A stretch of 64,000 nt of DNA, taken from the NCBI GenBank assembly GCA_963664715.2, contig CAXXUY010000001.1, forward strand, positions 558,001 to 622,000. The letters run 5' to 3'. Positions 34,336 through 43,980 of this stretch are shown in pieces. This stretch comes from JAPOXR01 sp963664715. GTDB taxonomy: Bacteria; Pseudomonadota; Alphaproteobacteria; Rhodobacterales; Rhodobacteraceae. The notes under the pieces are model-generated. The model was not told the DNA's origin and did not search any database. It was given only the letters and a program-made list of their open reading frames with translations. A program made the position numbers and the translations under genes. Positions within the stretch are counted from its first letter, which is position 1. Every line of letters starts with the position of its first letter.

Positions 34336-35313
34336 CTACCGGATATCCGATGCCGGAGTTCGAAGCGGTGCCTCGGACCGTGTATGCCCGTCTGCCCCCT
34401 CTGCGTGCAGTCCGCATTGCCAGGAGGAGATACCGAGCGCACACGACAGTGGCGTGTCGGGTGGAACAAGTCCGAGTCTGCGATAGGCACGCAGATTCTC
34501 GGCCCATCGTTCAACTTCTATGAAACCGACGCGCTCCACACCGCCTCCTCCAGTGACAAGCTGGTGAACGAGGTGGAGCGCCTCGATCTCTCGATCAGGA
34601 TCTTCCATCGGTGCACCGACGCGGCGAATCGAGGCGGCGGCCTGGCAGATGTTCTCCAGGCAGGCGCGCCAGCCAGCGAACGATGCCTGCAGGAACTGTT
34701 CGTAGGTCTGGCGTTGCGCGGCGAGCACCTCATCAGGCGCAAAGACAACTTGAGCGTAGGGGTGCAGCTTCGAATGCCACAACGAAAACGTCGAGACGGT
34801 CAGGCCAAGGGCAGCCAACTCGAGCGGTTCGGCAACCGCATAGCCCTGAACAGCATCGAAGCGTCGCGCCAGCAGATTGTCCAGGTCATGAGTAACCTCG
34901 ACAAGGTTCAACTCGTCGCGGCCGATGCCGTTAAGGTCCAACATTCCTTCGAGTATTCGTATGCCGTCGCAGTGCATCGCGACATGTTTGCCGCAAAGGT
35001 CGGTGATCGACTGAATCCCCGACTCCGGTCGGCTCATCACGACCAATGGGGTTTGCTGGAACATCGCCGCCAACGCACTGACCCTTGCCTGTCCACGGGC
35101 TCTTGCTGAAACGACGAGATTGTCTTCGGCCGATCCTGCGCACAGCCCTCCTGCAACGACCTTCTCCACGATGCTCAGTCCATCTTCGACCCAGGGGACC
35201 AGCGTAACATCCAGGCCGGCGTCTCGGTACAACCCGCGATCAAGCGCCCAGCAGATGCCGGCAAACTGGACGTTTGGAAGCCAGTCAAGATAGAAGCTGA
35301 ATTCCTGGCGCAT
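34336..35313 (-). CDS. NMT1/THI5-like (SsuA-type) substrate-binding-fold protein without signal peptide
   Basis: A 325-residue type II periplasmic-binding-fold protein. It begins FSFYLDWLPNVQFAG, the standard THI5-like start, continues with LGLYRDAGLDV-type and SAEDNLVVSARARG elements and a GYAVAEPLEL loop. There is no signal peptide and a TGA lies immediately before the ATG in frame, so the protein appears cytoplasmic. The CCCxC motif of yeast HMP-phosphate synthase is absent. It is embedded between NIF3 and the MalK-type gene in an ABC operon that already has its own family 1 binding protein. It may bind a pyrimidine-like or other small molecule as a sensor or enzyme; function unknown. Confidence 0.75.
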   Translation of the reverse strand: MRQEFSFYLDWLPNVQFAGICWALDRGLYRDAGLDVTLVPWVEDGLSIVEKVVAGGLCAGSAEDNLVVSARARGQARVSALAAMFQQTPLVVMSRPESGIQSITDLCGKHVAMHCDGIRILEGMLDLNGIGRDELNLVEVTHDLDNLLARRFDAVQGYAVAEPLELAALGLTVSTFSLWHSKLHPYAQVVFAPDEVLAAQRQTYEQFLQASFAGWRACLENICQAAASIRRVGAPMEDPDREIEALHLVHQLVTGGGGVERVGFIEVERWAENLRAYRRLGLVPPDTPLSCALGISSWQCGLHAEGADGHTRSEAPLRTPASDIR

Positions 35314-35369
35314 TCAGATCCCCACTTCCTTGACGGGCAGGGCAAACAGTACGGATTCGGCGGGTTGCT

Positions 35370-36176
35370 TCATATGAACCGATCCGGGTCAACGGTGTCG
35401 ATATACTCGATTCGCATGTCGGGAAGACAAGACTTCAGCCATTCGCAACAAGCCTGCATTCCCGGTGTTTCCGTGGCACAGTGTCCGGCCGTGATCATCG
35501 CCAGCCCGCTGTCGCGCGCGAATTCCAGATCTCGCCACTCAACCAGTTCACCGGTCAGCGCTGCATCGCAGCCGTGTTTCACAGCACGCTTCACGATGTC
35601 TATGGCCCCGGGGCTGCCCCAATCCAGCGATATCTTGCGAACCGGCCGCTTTGGATCGCCGCAGTAACGGACACCGGACTTCCCGAGCCGCTCGGCAATG
35701 TGGACCGCAATCTCCTCGAGTGTGACGACCGGGGGCTCGTAAATGTAGTCAGGTGATACCTGGACGCTGCTCCATCCGAGCGATCTGGCCAGCGCATAGC
35801 CCATCCCGTAATCCGGGAACTGGTCCCAGCCGTCGTGAAAGCGGTGGACAACGAGGTTGTTCTCCTCAATCAGGCGCTGTTTTCGTTGCCCCGGCTGGGT
35901 TGCAATCTTGTCGGGAAGATCCAGTGCTGGCGTATGTCGCTCGTCTCCGTACGGATAGAAGTACGGGTGGTGGTAGAAGACCGGTTCGTGCGCCAGGACA
36001 AAGTTCAGCCTGCTTTCGGCGGCTTTCTCCAGTACATCGATGTTGGGCAACCAGGTCACGGCAATGCCCTCGATCTCTGTATCCGGGTCACCGGCCATGA
36101 TGCCGTCCACCTCGTCCTCCGGAGTATGGGGAGGAGCCTCGCGGGCCAGCCAATTGTCAAGTTCTGATGCAAGCAT
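35370..36176 (-). CDS. NIF3 family dinuclear-metal protein (GTP cyclohydrolase I type 2-like)
   Basis: A 268-residue protein of the NIF3/YbgI family. Metal-binding motifs are visible: VLAHEPVFYHH near 62-72 and AGHCATETPGM near 230-240, plus LTGELVEWRDLEFARD before it. Members form toroidal hexamers with two metals per subunit; their role is unsettled (proposed GTP cyclohydrolase or metal-dependent hydrolase). Here it sits inside an ABC transport operon, 31 bases after the second permease gene, so a catabolic hydrolase acting on the imported compound is plausible. Confidence 0.8.
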   Translation of the reverse strand: MLASELDNWLAREAPPHTPEDEVDGIMAGDPDTEIEGIAVTWLPNIDVLEKAAESRLNFVLAHEPVFYHHPYFYPYGDERHTPALDLPDKIATQPGQRKQRLIEENNLVVHRFHDGWDQFPDYGMGYALARSLGWSSVQVSPDYIYEPPVVTLEEIAVHIAERLGKSGVRYCGDPKRPVRKISLDWGSPGAIDIVKRAVKHGCDAALTGELVEWRDLEFARDSGLAMITAGHCATETPGMQACCEWLKSCLPDMRIEYIDTVDPDRFI

Positions 36177-36207
36177 ATCTGTTCTCCATTAATTCAAAGT
36201 CGGGATC

Positions 36208-37086
36208 CTATTCGTAGCCCCCGGTAGCGAAGCCGCGCACCAGGTGCTTCTGCAAGACAAGAAAGATCAGAAGGATCGGAACCGTTGCCACCGTGCTGGC
36301 TGCCATCAGCAGTCCGAACTTGATGTTCTGCCCGCCGCCCGTAAGGGCATCAAGCGTGATCGTAATCGTCCGGAGGTTGTCGCTGTTGATCAGTACGACC
36401 GGGTACAGGTACTCGCCCCAGCAAAGAATGAAGACAAAGATCGAGGTTGAAACAACGCCAGGCAGTGCCTGCGGCATGGCAATCAGGAAGAATGCTTCGA
36501 ACCGGTTGGCACCGTCCACGACGGCGGCTTCCTCCATCGTCTTCGGAATCGTCTGGAAGCAGGCGCGCATCATCCAGATTCCCAGAGGCAACGTGAAACT
36601 CAGGTAGCTGAGGATAAGGCCCGCATGCGTATTGACCAACCCTGCCATTCGCAGTCCGATGTAGAAAGGTATGATCAGCACGATCGACGGAACCATGTAG
36701 GCATAGAGGCTGATCCGCGCAATCCATTCGGCGGTTGGCGTCAGAAACCTCGTCAGCACATAGGCGCTCATGGAAGCGAGAATGACTGTAACGACGGTCA
36801 CGAAACTCGAAATCCAAGCAGTGTTGAACAGGTGCCAAAGGATGCTCGTCTGCTCGAGCAGGTCAAAATAGTTCTTGAAGGTGATCTCCCGAGGGATCAG
36901 CGTTCGCTCGATCGAGATTTCCCGAAAGTTCTTTATCGAGGCGGTTACCATCCAGTAGAATGGAAACAGGACGAGAAACAGGAGGAGGAGTACCCCTCCA
37001 TATACAGTGACGGAATTGAGCACGGAGGTCTTTTGCCTGTTGCGTCGCGGCAACTGCTTCTGTGCTGAAAGCGGAAGCGTGGTCAT
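36208..37086 (-). CDS. Carbohydrate-type ABC transporter permease (MalG family)
   Basis: A 292-residue permease with six spans. The N-terminal span is VYGGVLLLLFLVLFPFYWMV and the EAA loop is EEAAVVDGANRFEAFFLIAMPQALPG, as in MalG/UgpE. The C-terminus QKHLVRGFATGGYE carries the KxxxxGxxxGxxKG-like ending of this group. The ATG at 37086 overlaps the preceding permease stop (ATGA); a frame extending 201 codons upstream lies antisense-free but inside the other permease gene and is not used. Confidence 0.92.
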   Translation of the reverse strand: MTTLPLSAQKQLPRRNRQKTSVLNSVTVYGGVLLLLFLVLFPFYWMVTASIKNFREISIERTLIPREITFKNYFDLLEQTSILWHLFNTAWISSFVTVVTVILASMSAYVLTRFLTPTAEWIARISLYAYMVPSIVLIIPFYIGLRMAGLVNTHAGLILSYLSFTLPLGIWMMRACFQTIPKTMEEAAVVDGANRFEAFFLIAMPQALPGVVSTSIFVFILCWGEYLYPVVLINSDNLRTITITLDALTGGGQNIKFGLLMAASTVATVPILLIFLVLQKHLVRGFATGGYE

Positions 37087-38021
37087 GACGTGTCGTAGGC
37101 CTTTCTTAGCCGTGCGCCGACACGAAAATGAACTGCTGCCAGCAAGGTCACGAACACCATCAGGGACACTGACACGGCTGAGGCGTGGCCCATCCGGAAC
37201 AACCCAAACGCCTCCCTGTATGCCATGATTGGCAGAACTTCGGTGGCACCTATGGGCCCGCCTTCCGTCAACAACCAGATCATGTCGTAATTCCGAAAGG
37301 CCCAAATCGCACGGATCAGCACGACGACCATCAGGGCCGGTGCGAGAAGTGGCAAAGTCAGGTGGAAGAAGCGCCTCACCGGGCCGGCACCATCCAGCGC
37401 GGCCGCTTCGTAGATGTTGTCGGGCACATTCTGGATCGCCGCAAGAAGGGTGATCGCGGCGAAGGGAAACCACGTCCACGCCGATATCAGGATGATCGCC
37501 ATCATCGCGTATCTCTGGTCCCCGAGCCAGGGGACCGAGACTGCCTGCGCACCGATGAAGCCCAGGAAATCGTTCAGGATGCCACGTCCGCTGAAGATGA
37601 ACTTCCAGATGAATGCCACAACGATCGATGGCACGATGTAGGGAAAGATCACGAGTGCCCGGAGAGGCCCCCGGCCCCGGAAGTTGCAATCGAGCAGGAT
37701 TGCAATAGCAAGACCGAAAACCGTCGCCACTACGGTGGAACCAACCGTAAAGACAACGCCGTTCCAGAACGCTGACCAGAAATCAGCGTCGGTCAGAAGG
37801 TCGGCGTAGTTGGATAGACCGACGAAACGCCAGGTGCGTATCAGGGTGTTCTGGATAAAAAATCCGAGGCCAAAGGTGTAGATGATCGGCAGGATGATTA
37901 CAGTTGCAATCACGAAAGTGGTCGGGCCGAGAGCCACGTAATAGAAGATGCGTTCGTCGCGGAATTTCAGGCGCGGAATGTGTCGGCTACGACTTGCTGA
38001 TTTTGCCGACGGGTTCCTCAA
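37083..38021 (-). CDS. Carbohydrate-type ABC transporter permease (MalF/UgpA family)
   Basis: A permease with six spans, starting with FYYVALGPTTFVIATVIILPII and having the EAA loop YEAAALDGAGPVRRFFHLTLPLLAP. No ATG lies before the first span. The TTG at 38021 with GAGG ten bases upstream gives 312 residues and is preferred; another TTG at 38135 would add 38 residues without family support. The binding-protein gene lies 960 bases upstream, an unusually wide gap for such an operon, with a strong hairpin in it. Confidence 0.85.
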   Translation of the reverse strand: MRNPSAKSASRSRHIPRLKFRDERIFYYVALGPTTFVIATVIILPIIYTFGLGFFIQNTLIRTWRFVGLSNYADLLTDADFWSAFWNGVVFTVGSTVVATVFGLAIAILLDCNFRGRGPLRALVIFPYIVPSIVVAFIWKFIFSGRGILNDFLGFIGAQAVSVPWLGDQRYAMMAIILISAWTWFPFAAITLLAAIQNVPDNIYEAAALDGAGPVRRFFHLTLPLLAPALMVVVLIRAIWAFRNYDMIWLLTEGGPIGATEVLPIMAYREAFGLFRMGHASAVSVSLMVFVTLLAAVHFRVGARLRKAYDTS

Positions 38022-38888
38022 TTTGCCGGGCCTCAGCTGGATTGCCCTGGCATGTCGGGTCTCGACAAGTCTGACATCCCTGGAATCCTGGTTCCTTCCG
38101 GCTTCTTGGGCCCGCAAATGCTCATTGTTCTGCAATCCAGCAGGCCGGGCGAGGCAAGCGGGTTCGTTTCCGCAGTCCCGTTACCCGGTATCCTGCCGCT
38201 CAAGATGGCATGGGGCGAGTTGTCGCTGCAAGCAATTGACGTTTCTTCGTGAACGAGGGCGTTGAAGACCGTCGGGGCTTGAACACGATTGTCGCCAGCT
38301 GCAAATTGAACGATTCGCAAGTGTTGCGCCGGCCACCGATCAGCCTGAATGCGTGGACACGGGTCGTTCGAGAACTTGCGCGGTCCAGGAAGTTCGAAGC
38401 CATGAACACGCCCTGACCGAGCATCGCGGGTCCGCGATCGAGATTGTCCGCCACATCCATCGGAATCCTGGCCTCGTCTGAGCCTGTCACCGGTGTACGG
38501 GATCACGAGCGTGTCGGCGACTCGTGACAAGCCAAGCGTCCGTGCAAGCCCTGACGAGAATCCGCCGGGAAGTCTGGCGGTTCTTCCAGTAGGCTGCCAG
38601 TCTGATTTCCTTGAACCTGGACACATCTTATTGCTGCTTCCAATGACAGGAGACATTCGAAGAACCGATAAATTACAACAGGTGCTACGGCACCGCATTC
38701 CGTATCGTTCCCCTTGACACATTTGAGTCCGTGGCGGTCTGCCGGGACATGGATCGTTACACGCAGCGGGGGAATATGCCGGCTTTACCGTAACCGCCAG
38801 CCCATGCTGCCTTCATGCGCAGTTCACTTGAAGAATGCCCTGAACAGAACACCAGCCAGGTGAATGGCCGGTTATCCCCGCACTCCAA
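38022..38888. other. Long gap inside the ABC operon
   Basis: About 870 bases between the MalF-type gene and the hairpin downstream of the family 1 binding-protein gene. Frames of up to about 230 codons occur but show no domain and no gene-like codon use. A lost gene is possible. The permeases may have their own promoter here. Confidence 0.45.
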
Positions 38889-38919
38889 CCGGGAGGGCGG
38901 CTCATATCCGCCCTCCCGG
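38889..38919 (-). terminator. Strong stem-loop downstream of the ABC binding-protein gene
   Basis: A perfect 12-bp stem, CCGGGAGGGCGG (38889-38900) with CCGCCCTCCCGG (38908-38919), and a 7-base loop, 60 bases after the stop of the binding-protein gene. No T-run follows on the minus strand. Likely a transcript-end or stabilising hairpin that raises binding-protein output. Confidence 0.75.
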
Positions 38920-38979
38920 GACCATTTCCAGGATCACTGCCGCTTCAAGGCAGAGCCGAGTCGGGGATGTTTCCCGAGC

Positions 38980-40284
38980 CTACTGGACTGCTTCCTTTTG
39001 AGCGTCGAAATCGGACTGCAATTCGAGAATCTTCTCCTTGCCCCAGGCGGCGGCCTCTTCTGCAGGAACGTCCTGCAGCAGCACCATCTGGATCATTTGC
39101 GGAAGAATGTTCGACGCGTTCAGGGCACCTGCATAGTAGTTCGGCGGGTGATCCGGCGATTCCCATCCCAGTGACCGTCCATAGGCCACCGCGTCGTAGA
39201 CGATTGCCATGTCCTCAATATGTGACTGGATAAGCGGGTCGTCCATGTACAAGGGGCTGTCGCGGTACGACACCAGCGGTGGCGTGAGATGGACAGGGAC
39301 CGTGCGCAGGAAAGGCAACAGGTATTCCGGCTGCATCATGAAATCCAGGAATTCCTTGCCGAGATCCTTGTTCGGTGCCTGCGACATGACTGCATGGGAC
39401 TTTCGACTGAGAGGTCCGGCACGCATTTTCCCCATAGGCTGGTGCAGAACCCTGGTGTGCTCTGTCAGCGGGGGATTGTCCCTGGCTGTGTGCACCAGCA
39501 GGCGGCCACCATACATGGAAATCGCCACCAGTTCGGCCGTGAAGGCGTCAATGCTGTCCCACCATTCCCAGGTCGAACTTTCGGGCGGCGAGTACTGGTG
39601 AAGCTGTTTCAGGAAATTGAGCGCCTCGATGGACTCAGGGCTGTCGACGATCGGCTGCAACTCGGTATCGAACACGAAACCGCCGTTCTGCCAGAGCAGA
39701 ACTTCGTAGTGCCATGCCGTCCACTCGCCCGGACCCGCAGCGATCGCGATGCCGTAAAAGTTGTTTTCAGGATCGTTGAGTTGTTCTGCAGCCGACAGGA
39801 AATCCTCCCATGTCTGTGGCGGCGCAATTCCGGCCTCGTCCAGGACATCCTTGCGATACCACCACATTTCCGAGGTCAGTGCATAGGGGATATCCCAGTG
39901 CACGCCCTTGTAGGGTATGGACGCCAGCGGCACGACGTCGTCACCGTACTTTTCGAACCACCAGTCTGCCGGTTCGAGAAGGCCGAGATCGGCGTAGGTC
40001 AGCAATCGCTCAAGCTGCATGGATGCGATTTCTGGCGGTTCGCCGGCGGCGACCCGCACAGCGAGTGCCTCGTCCATGTTGCCCTGGAAATCGAGATCGA
40101 TCCTCACGCCGGGATTCGCTTCCATGAAGTCCTCAGCTGCAGCCCGGTAGAAGGCCTGGCTTTCGGGCGCAATTTCATCTGACATGAGATGAACGACACG
40201 ATCCTGCGCCATACCGGATGTCGCGAAGGCAACTGCAGCCGCCAGCGCAAGGGAACTCGTTAAGAGAGTTGTTTTCTGTTGCAT
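38980..40284 (-). CDS. ABC transporter extracellular solute-binding protein, family 1
   Basis: A 434-residue periplasmic protein. Signal peptide about 1-26 (basic start, TSSLALAAAVAFATSGMAQ), then the family 1 pattern: AAAEDFMEANPGVRIDLDF, GEPPEIASM, YKGVHWDIPYALTSEMWWYRKDVLDEAG, and tryptophan-rich segments (STWEWWDSIDAF) suiting a sugar or glycoside ligand. ATG with GGGAGG six bases upstream. It is first in the operon serving MalF/MalG/MalK-type proteins. The ligand is unknown. Confidence 0.9.
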   Translation of the reverse strand: MQQKTTLLTSSLALAAAVAFATSGMAQDRVVHLMSDEIAPESQAFYRAAAEDFMEANPGVRIDLDFQGNMDEALAVRVAAGEPPEIASMQLERLLTYADLGLLEPADWWFEKYGDDVVPLASIPYKGVHWDIPYALTSEMWWYRKDVLDEAGIAPPQTWEDFLSAAEQLNDPENNFYGIAIAAGPGEWTAWHYEVLLWQNGGFVFDTELQPIVDSPESIEALNFLKQLHQYSPPESSTWEWWDSIDAFTAELVAISMYGGRLLVHTARDNPPLTEHTRVLHQPMGKMRAGPLSRKSHAVMSQAPNKDLGKEFLDFMMQPEYLLPFLRTVPVHLTPPLVSYRDSPLYMDDPLIQSHIEDMAIVYDAVAYGRSLGWESPDHPPNYYAGALNASNILPQMIQMVLLQDVPAEEAAAWGKEKILELQSDFDAQKEAVQ

Positions 40285-41379
40285 TGGTATCCTCCCGTTT
40301 TCAAAAAGAGCCGGACGCCTTTATCTGGATGTTTCGCCAGAGTGGATTTACATGGGTTTTGACTTGTAGAACTAGTGAATGATTACAACGTTATACACAA
40401 CAATAGGAGCCCGACTTCACGACCCCATGCAGACCGAGTGTATACCGTGGCGAACGGAATTTGAAGCTATTGAACAAGGCATCGTCACTGGTCGGTTCAT
40501 CGATGGACGCATGAACTCTGACAGCAATGCCCTTCTGCCGCAGCGACGTGACCCCAAGGCGGCGAACTCGCGAGCGCGATCATGGCGTTGAGCTGGCAGG
40601 TTCGAACACGCCGAACCGGCTGGAGATTTTCGGGCCGGAGTTGACGAGGCCAGACGGCTGCAAGTGGCTCGCTGACGAGCCTCACATCGGTTCTGCCATC
40701 TGAAACGGACCTTGTGCAACCGGCCCGGCCGGGGTGTTAGCCATGGCTGAATGGCTGCCGGGACCGGGCGGCAGAAACCCGCACTTCGTGGTCGCCAACA
40801 CGGAACGTGAAAAGATCGACGAATGCGCCGTGTGAGAGAGGCTGTATGGCGCGTGGTGAAAGGGAAAGTGTCCGGTCATGAGGTCTCCAGGAGTTGACTG
40901 CGCTGCTCCCTGCTGGGCTCGTATGCCGCGTGGCCGGTCACCACCGGCGGCGCCGGGAACGCACGAAATCCGTCGTCAAATCCGTGTTGGTGACATTTCC
41001 GACGATTGGTCGTCTCCACGCCGGAGCATCGGAATTGCTTGAACCGGCTGTCCACGAACCTGCGCTGTTGCCAATCACGGTCGGATATCATTGCTTCACG
41101 CGGGAAACTGGCTGGTCATTGGAACCGTCAAGATCCCGACGGATTCGGCATGTTCGTGCAGACGGATTTGGAAATGAAACGGACATGAACCGTTCACCGC
41201 CAGGTTCCAGCATGCGGATCCCGGGTCATGACGATGGCGACCATCCGCCAAAGACAGGCCCGACGTCATGGAATATTTCTCTTTGCACACTCACTGCCCG
41301 GGTGTAGGTCAACCTGTGTTCGTCAACAGGACCAGCCTGCTGTCGAACGGCGCCGCAATCGGTAAGGAAGGATGTTGCC
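40285..41379. other. Long stretch without a recognisable gene
   Basis: About 1.1 kb between the divergently oriented binding-protein gene and the DUF899 gene. The first 130 bases are AT-rich and likely contain the ABC operon promoter. The rest contains only short frames, none with a family match that I can see. Confidence 0.5.
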
Positions 41380-41982
41380 GTGTCACAGGAAGAAATCGCC
41401 AAGCTCGAATACGAGATTTACGGGTTGACTGGCAAGCTGAGCGCATTGCGCAAGGATGCCGAGGGCCAGGAGGTTCCAAACTACAGTTTTGCAACGATCA
41501 GCGGTGAAGTGTCGTTGCTGGAACTGTTCGGCGACAAGGAGACATTACTGGTTATCCACAATATGGGTCAGGGGTGCCGGTATTGCACTGTTTGGGCAGA
41601 CGGGTTCAACGGCCTGCTTCCGCACCTCGAAGACGCCATGTCCGTCGTATTGGTGTCACCGGACCCACCCGAACTTCAGCGTAGATTCGCAAATTCCCGG
41701 AATTGGTGCTTCCGTATCGCTTCCCATGGCGGCGGCAAGTACATCCGCGAACAGACAGTCATGGATGGCGAAGACAACATGCCGGGTGCGGTGGTTTACA
41801 CGAGATCGGGCGACAAGGTTTTCCGGAAGAACAGGGCGATATTCGGACCTGGGGATCTTTACTGTTCACTCTGGTCGACCCTGGCCCTTGCCGGAATTGG
41901 AGTTGGCGACTGGACGCCCCAGTTCCGGTACTGGACGCAACCGGACAAGATGGATGATGGCGGAGACAACCTGCTGGAATAA
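41380..41982 (+). CDS. DUF899 family thioredoxin-like protein
   Basis: A 200-residue protein of the DUF899/AhpC-like group. It has the family pattern with a helical start (EEIAKLEYEIYGLTGKLSALRK), NYSFATISGEVSLLELFG, the HNMGQGCRYCTVWADGFNG motif with a CxxC pair, and the end region GPGDLYCSLWSTLAL...TPQFRYW. The function is unknown; a redox role is likely from the fold. The start is a GTG with AAGGAAGG upstream. It stands alone on the plus strand. Confidence 0.85.
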   Translation: MSQEEIAKLEYEIYGLTGKLSALRKDAEGQEVPNYSFATISGEVSLLELFGDKETLLVIHNMGQGCRYCTVWADGFNGLLPHLEDAMSVVLVSPDPPELQRRFANSRNWCFRIASHGGGKYIREQTVMDGEDNMPGAVVYTRSGDKVFRKNRAIFGPGDLYCSLWSTLALAGIGVGDWTPQFRYWTQPDKMDDGGDNLLE

Positions 41983-42576
41983 CAGGAGGCCGTCCGTTCA
42001 ATTCCATGATGTTCCAGGTTGTAGGTCCGTTTTGAATCACATGCCCCGAACGCGTGAGTTCATCTTCCCGCGATCCGGTGAAGGCTGCAACCCCTGCTGG
42101 AAGACTGGACGACGCCGCCACCCCTACACCGAGCCTTTAGTCTTGAAGTCCGGAGAACCAGCAGCATCGGTAACTCAGCCACGCGATTAACGGAAACATC
42201 GTAGCTGTCTGCCTGAATGGCCAGGCAACCGATAGCTGGATCAGGCGGCGAGACGCCTTCCGTAGCCATGTCCCGGCCTTCTACTCGCCGAAGACTGGAT
42301 AATTCGAAGAGACCTTTTGTCGACATTCATCAGGCAATTGCAAATTCGCCAAGTGTGACGTTGTCAGCAGGAAACGCAATGGGGGCAACCTGCCGGGAAT
42401 TGGTTTCCCTTTGGGTGTGGTTCTGCACTGGCGGCGTGGAGTTCTGGTCTGGCAGCTTCGACTGTCCTCCGGGAAACGCCCGAACACATTGCAATTGCTG
42501 CCGATTCACATAAGGAATTGTCGGCAATGGTGCTTTGAAGTGTTGTTGAACTTGATCAATTGACGGGACCTTGGAA
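41983..42576. other. Gap between DUF899 and the epimerase gene
   Basis: About 590 bases; AT content rises toward 42500-42570, where the promoter of the epimerase gene should be. No further gene, RNA or repeat recognised. Confidence 0.45.
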
Positions 42577-43554
42577 ATGGATGTTCTTACCGACAGATTT
42601 CTTGTTGACCCGGGCCGGTTTACCGGACCGGTACTGGTGACCGGCGCCGGCGGCTGCCTGGGAGCGTGGACAATGGCAGTTCTTTCACGGTCCGGGGTGG
42701 AGTGCATCGGCTTTGACCTGACATCCGACCGGAAGCGTCCTGAACTGCTGATGGGCGACTCAGCCGCCGACGCCCTTGATTGGGAAACCGGCGACATCAC
42801 GCAGTTTGAACCGCTATTGGCGATCGCGAGAAAGTACGACATCAAGGCAATCATCCATTACGCAGGACTGCAGGTTCCCTTCTGCAAAGCAGACCCGGCA
42901 CTCGGTGCGCGAGTGAACGTGGAAGGCACGATCAACGTGTTGCAGGCAGCACGCGAGACGGGGATCAGGCGCCTGGCGCTGGCATCATCCGTAGCATCAC
43001 TTGCCTTTCCCCCCGGGAGCAGCTGGAGCGAGACGCTTTACGGCGCTTACAAGCAGGCGAACGAACACACGGCATTCGTGTATTGGGCCGACTGGCGGGT
43101 GCCGTCAGTCTGCATTCGTCCAAGTATCGTTTATGGCGTTGCGCGAGACCAGGGCGTGAGTTCGAAGAGCACTCTCGCCATCCAGGCGGCTGTTCTCAAC
43201 ATGGAGTACCAAATACCCTTCACCGGGCCAATGAGCTGGCTCTATGCAGGTGAGGCTGCCGCAGCCTTTATCGCTGCTGTGTCACAGGATGGGGATGGCG
43301 CACATTGCTTTGATTTGAACGGTACCTGTGCAACGGTTCAATACGGGGTCGACATACTGAAGTCGCTCGCACCCGACGCGAAGATTGCATGCGATGGTCC
43401 GCAGATACCCTTCCCCGTGGATCAGGACGACGGCCCGTTACGCTCACATGTGCCGGACTATCCAAGCGTGACAGTTGTGGATGGAATTGAGGCAACCCAC
43501 CGGGCGTTTGAATCCTTAAGGAAGAAAGGGCGACTGCCAGCATTGCCAGAATAG
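42577..43554 (+). CDS. NAD-dependent epimerase/dehydratase (extended SDR)
   Basis: A 325-residue Rossmann enzyme. The nucleotide motif VTGAGGCLG lies near 20-28; the family continues with IIHYAGLQVPFCKADP, VNVEGTINVLQAA and the catalytic YGAYK (Y-x3-K). Serine of the triad is in LALASSVASLAF. An ATG at 42577 is preferred to an in-frame TTG six bases upstream. It likely acts on a sugar or nucleotide sugar, but no pathway neighbours help. Confidence 0.85.
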   Translation: MDVLTDRFLVDPGRFTGPVLVTGAGGCLGAWTMAVLSRSGVECIGFDLTSDRKRPELLMGDSAADALDWETGDITQFEPLLAIARKYDIKAIIHYAGLQVPFCKADPALGARVNVEGTINVLQAARETGIRRLALASSVASLAFPPGSSWSETLYGAYKQANEHTAFVYWADWRVPSVCIRPSIVYGVARDQGVSSKSTLAIQAAVLNMEYQIPFTGPMSWLYAGEAAAAFIAAVSQDGDGAHCFDLNGTCATVQYGVDILKSLAPDAKIACDGPQIPFPVDQDDGPLRSHVPDYPSVTVVDGIEATHRAFESLRKKGRLPALPE

Positions 43555-43980
43555 GCTCAGGCGCGTGAATGCCCGACCGACGCATGTTGTTGCGGGCTTG
43601 CGTGCCTGCCAACTCGGATTTCGCATGGAGGCAGGAGCCAAGTGCGAGTGCGGCGGCCCGTCTTGACCAGCCTCAGACCCACTCCGGCTGGCCGAGCCGG
43701 CCGACCTCCATCGGCGAGAACAAGACCGACATCGTAAAGTTGCTTGGCCGGTCGCCACGGGAAAGCTGGTTGGTCGGGCCCACAGGCTTGGTTACCGGCG
43801 CCTTCTGACCTTCGTCGCCATGCTGAGCATAGGAGATGCCGAACACACCAAGGGTGCACGGATTGTCGATTCCGGTCCTCGGTCAATGCTGACGGATCGA
43901 GACCGTATGGTCAAAGGAGACAGAAACCGGAAGATCTCGGGAGTCGATCTTCGCAATGGGAACTCATGATGAACATGCGA
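43555..43980. other. Gap between convergent epimerase and EamA genes
   Basis: 426 bases between two convergent genes. No clear terminator hairpin with a T-run, no gene and no repeat recognised. Confidence 0.45.
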
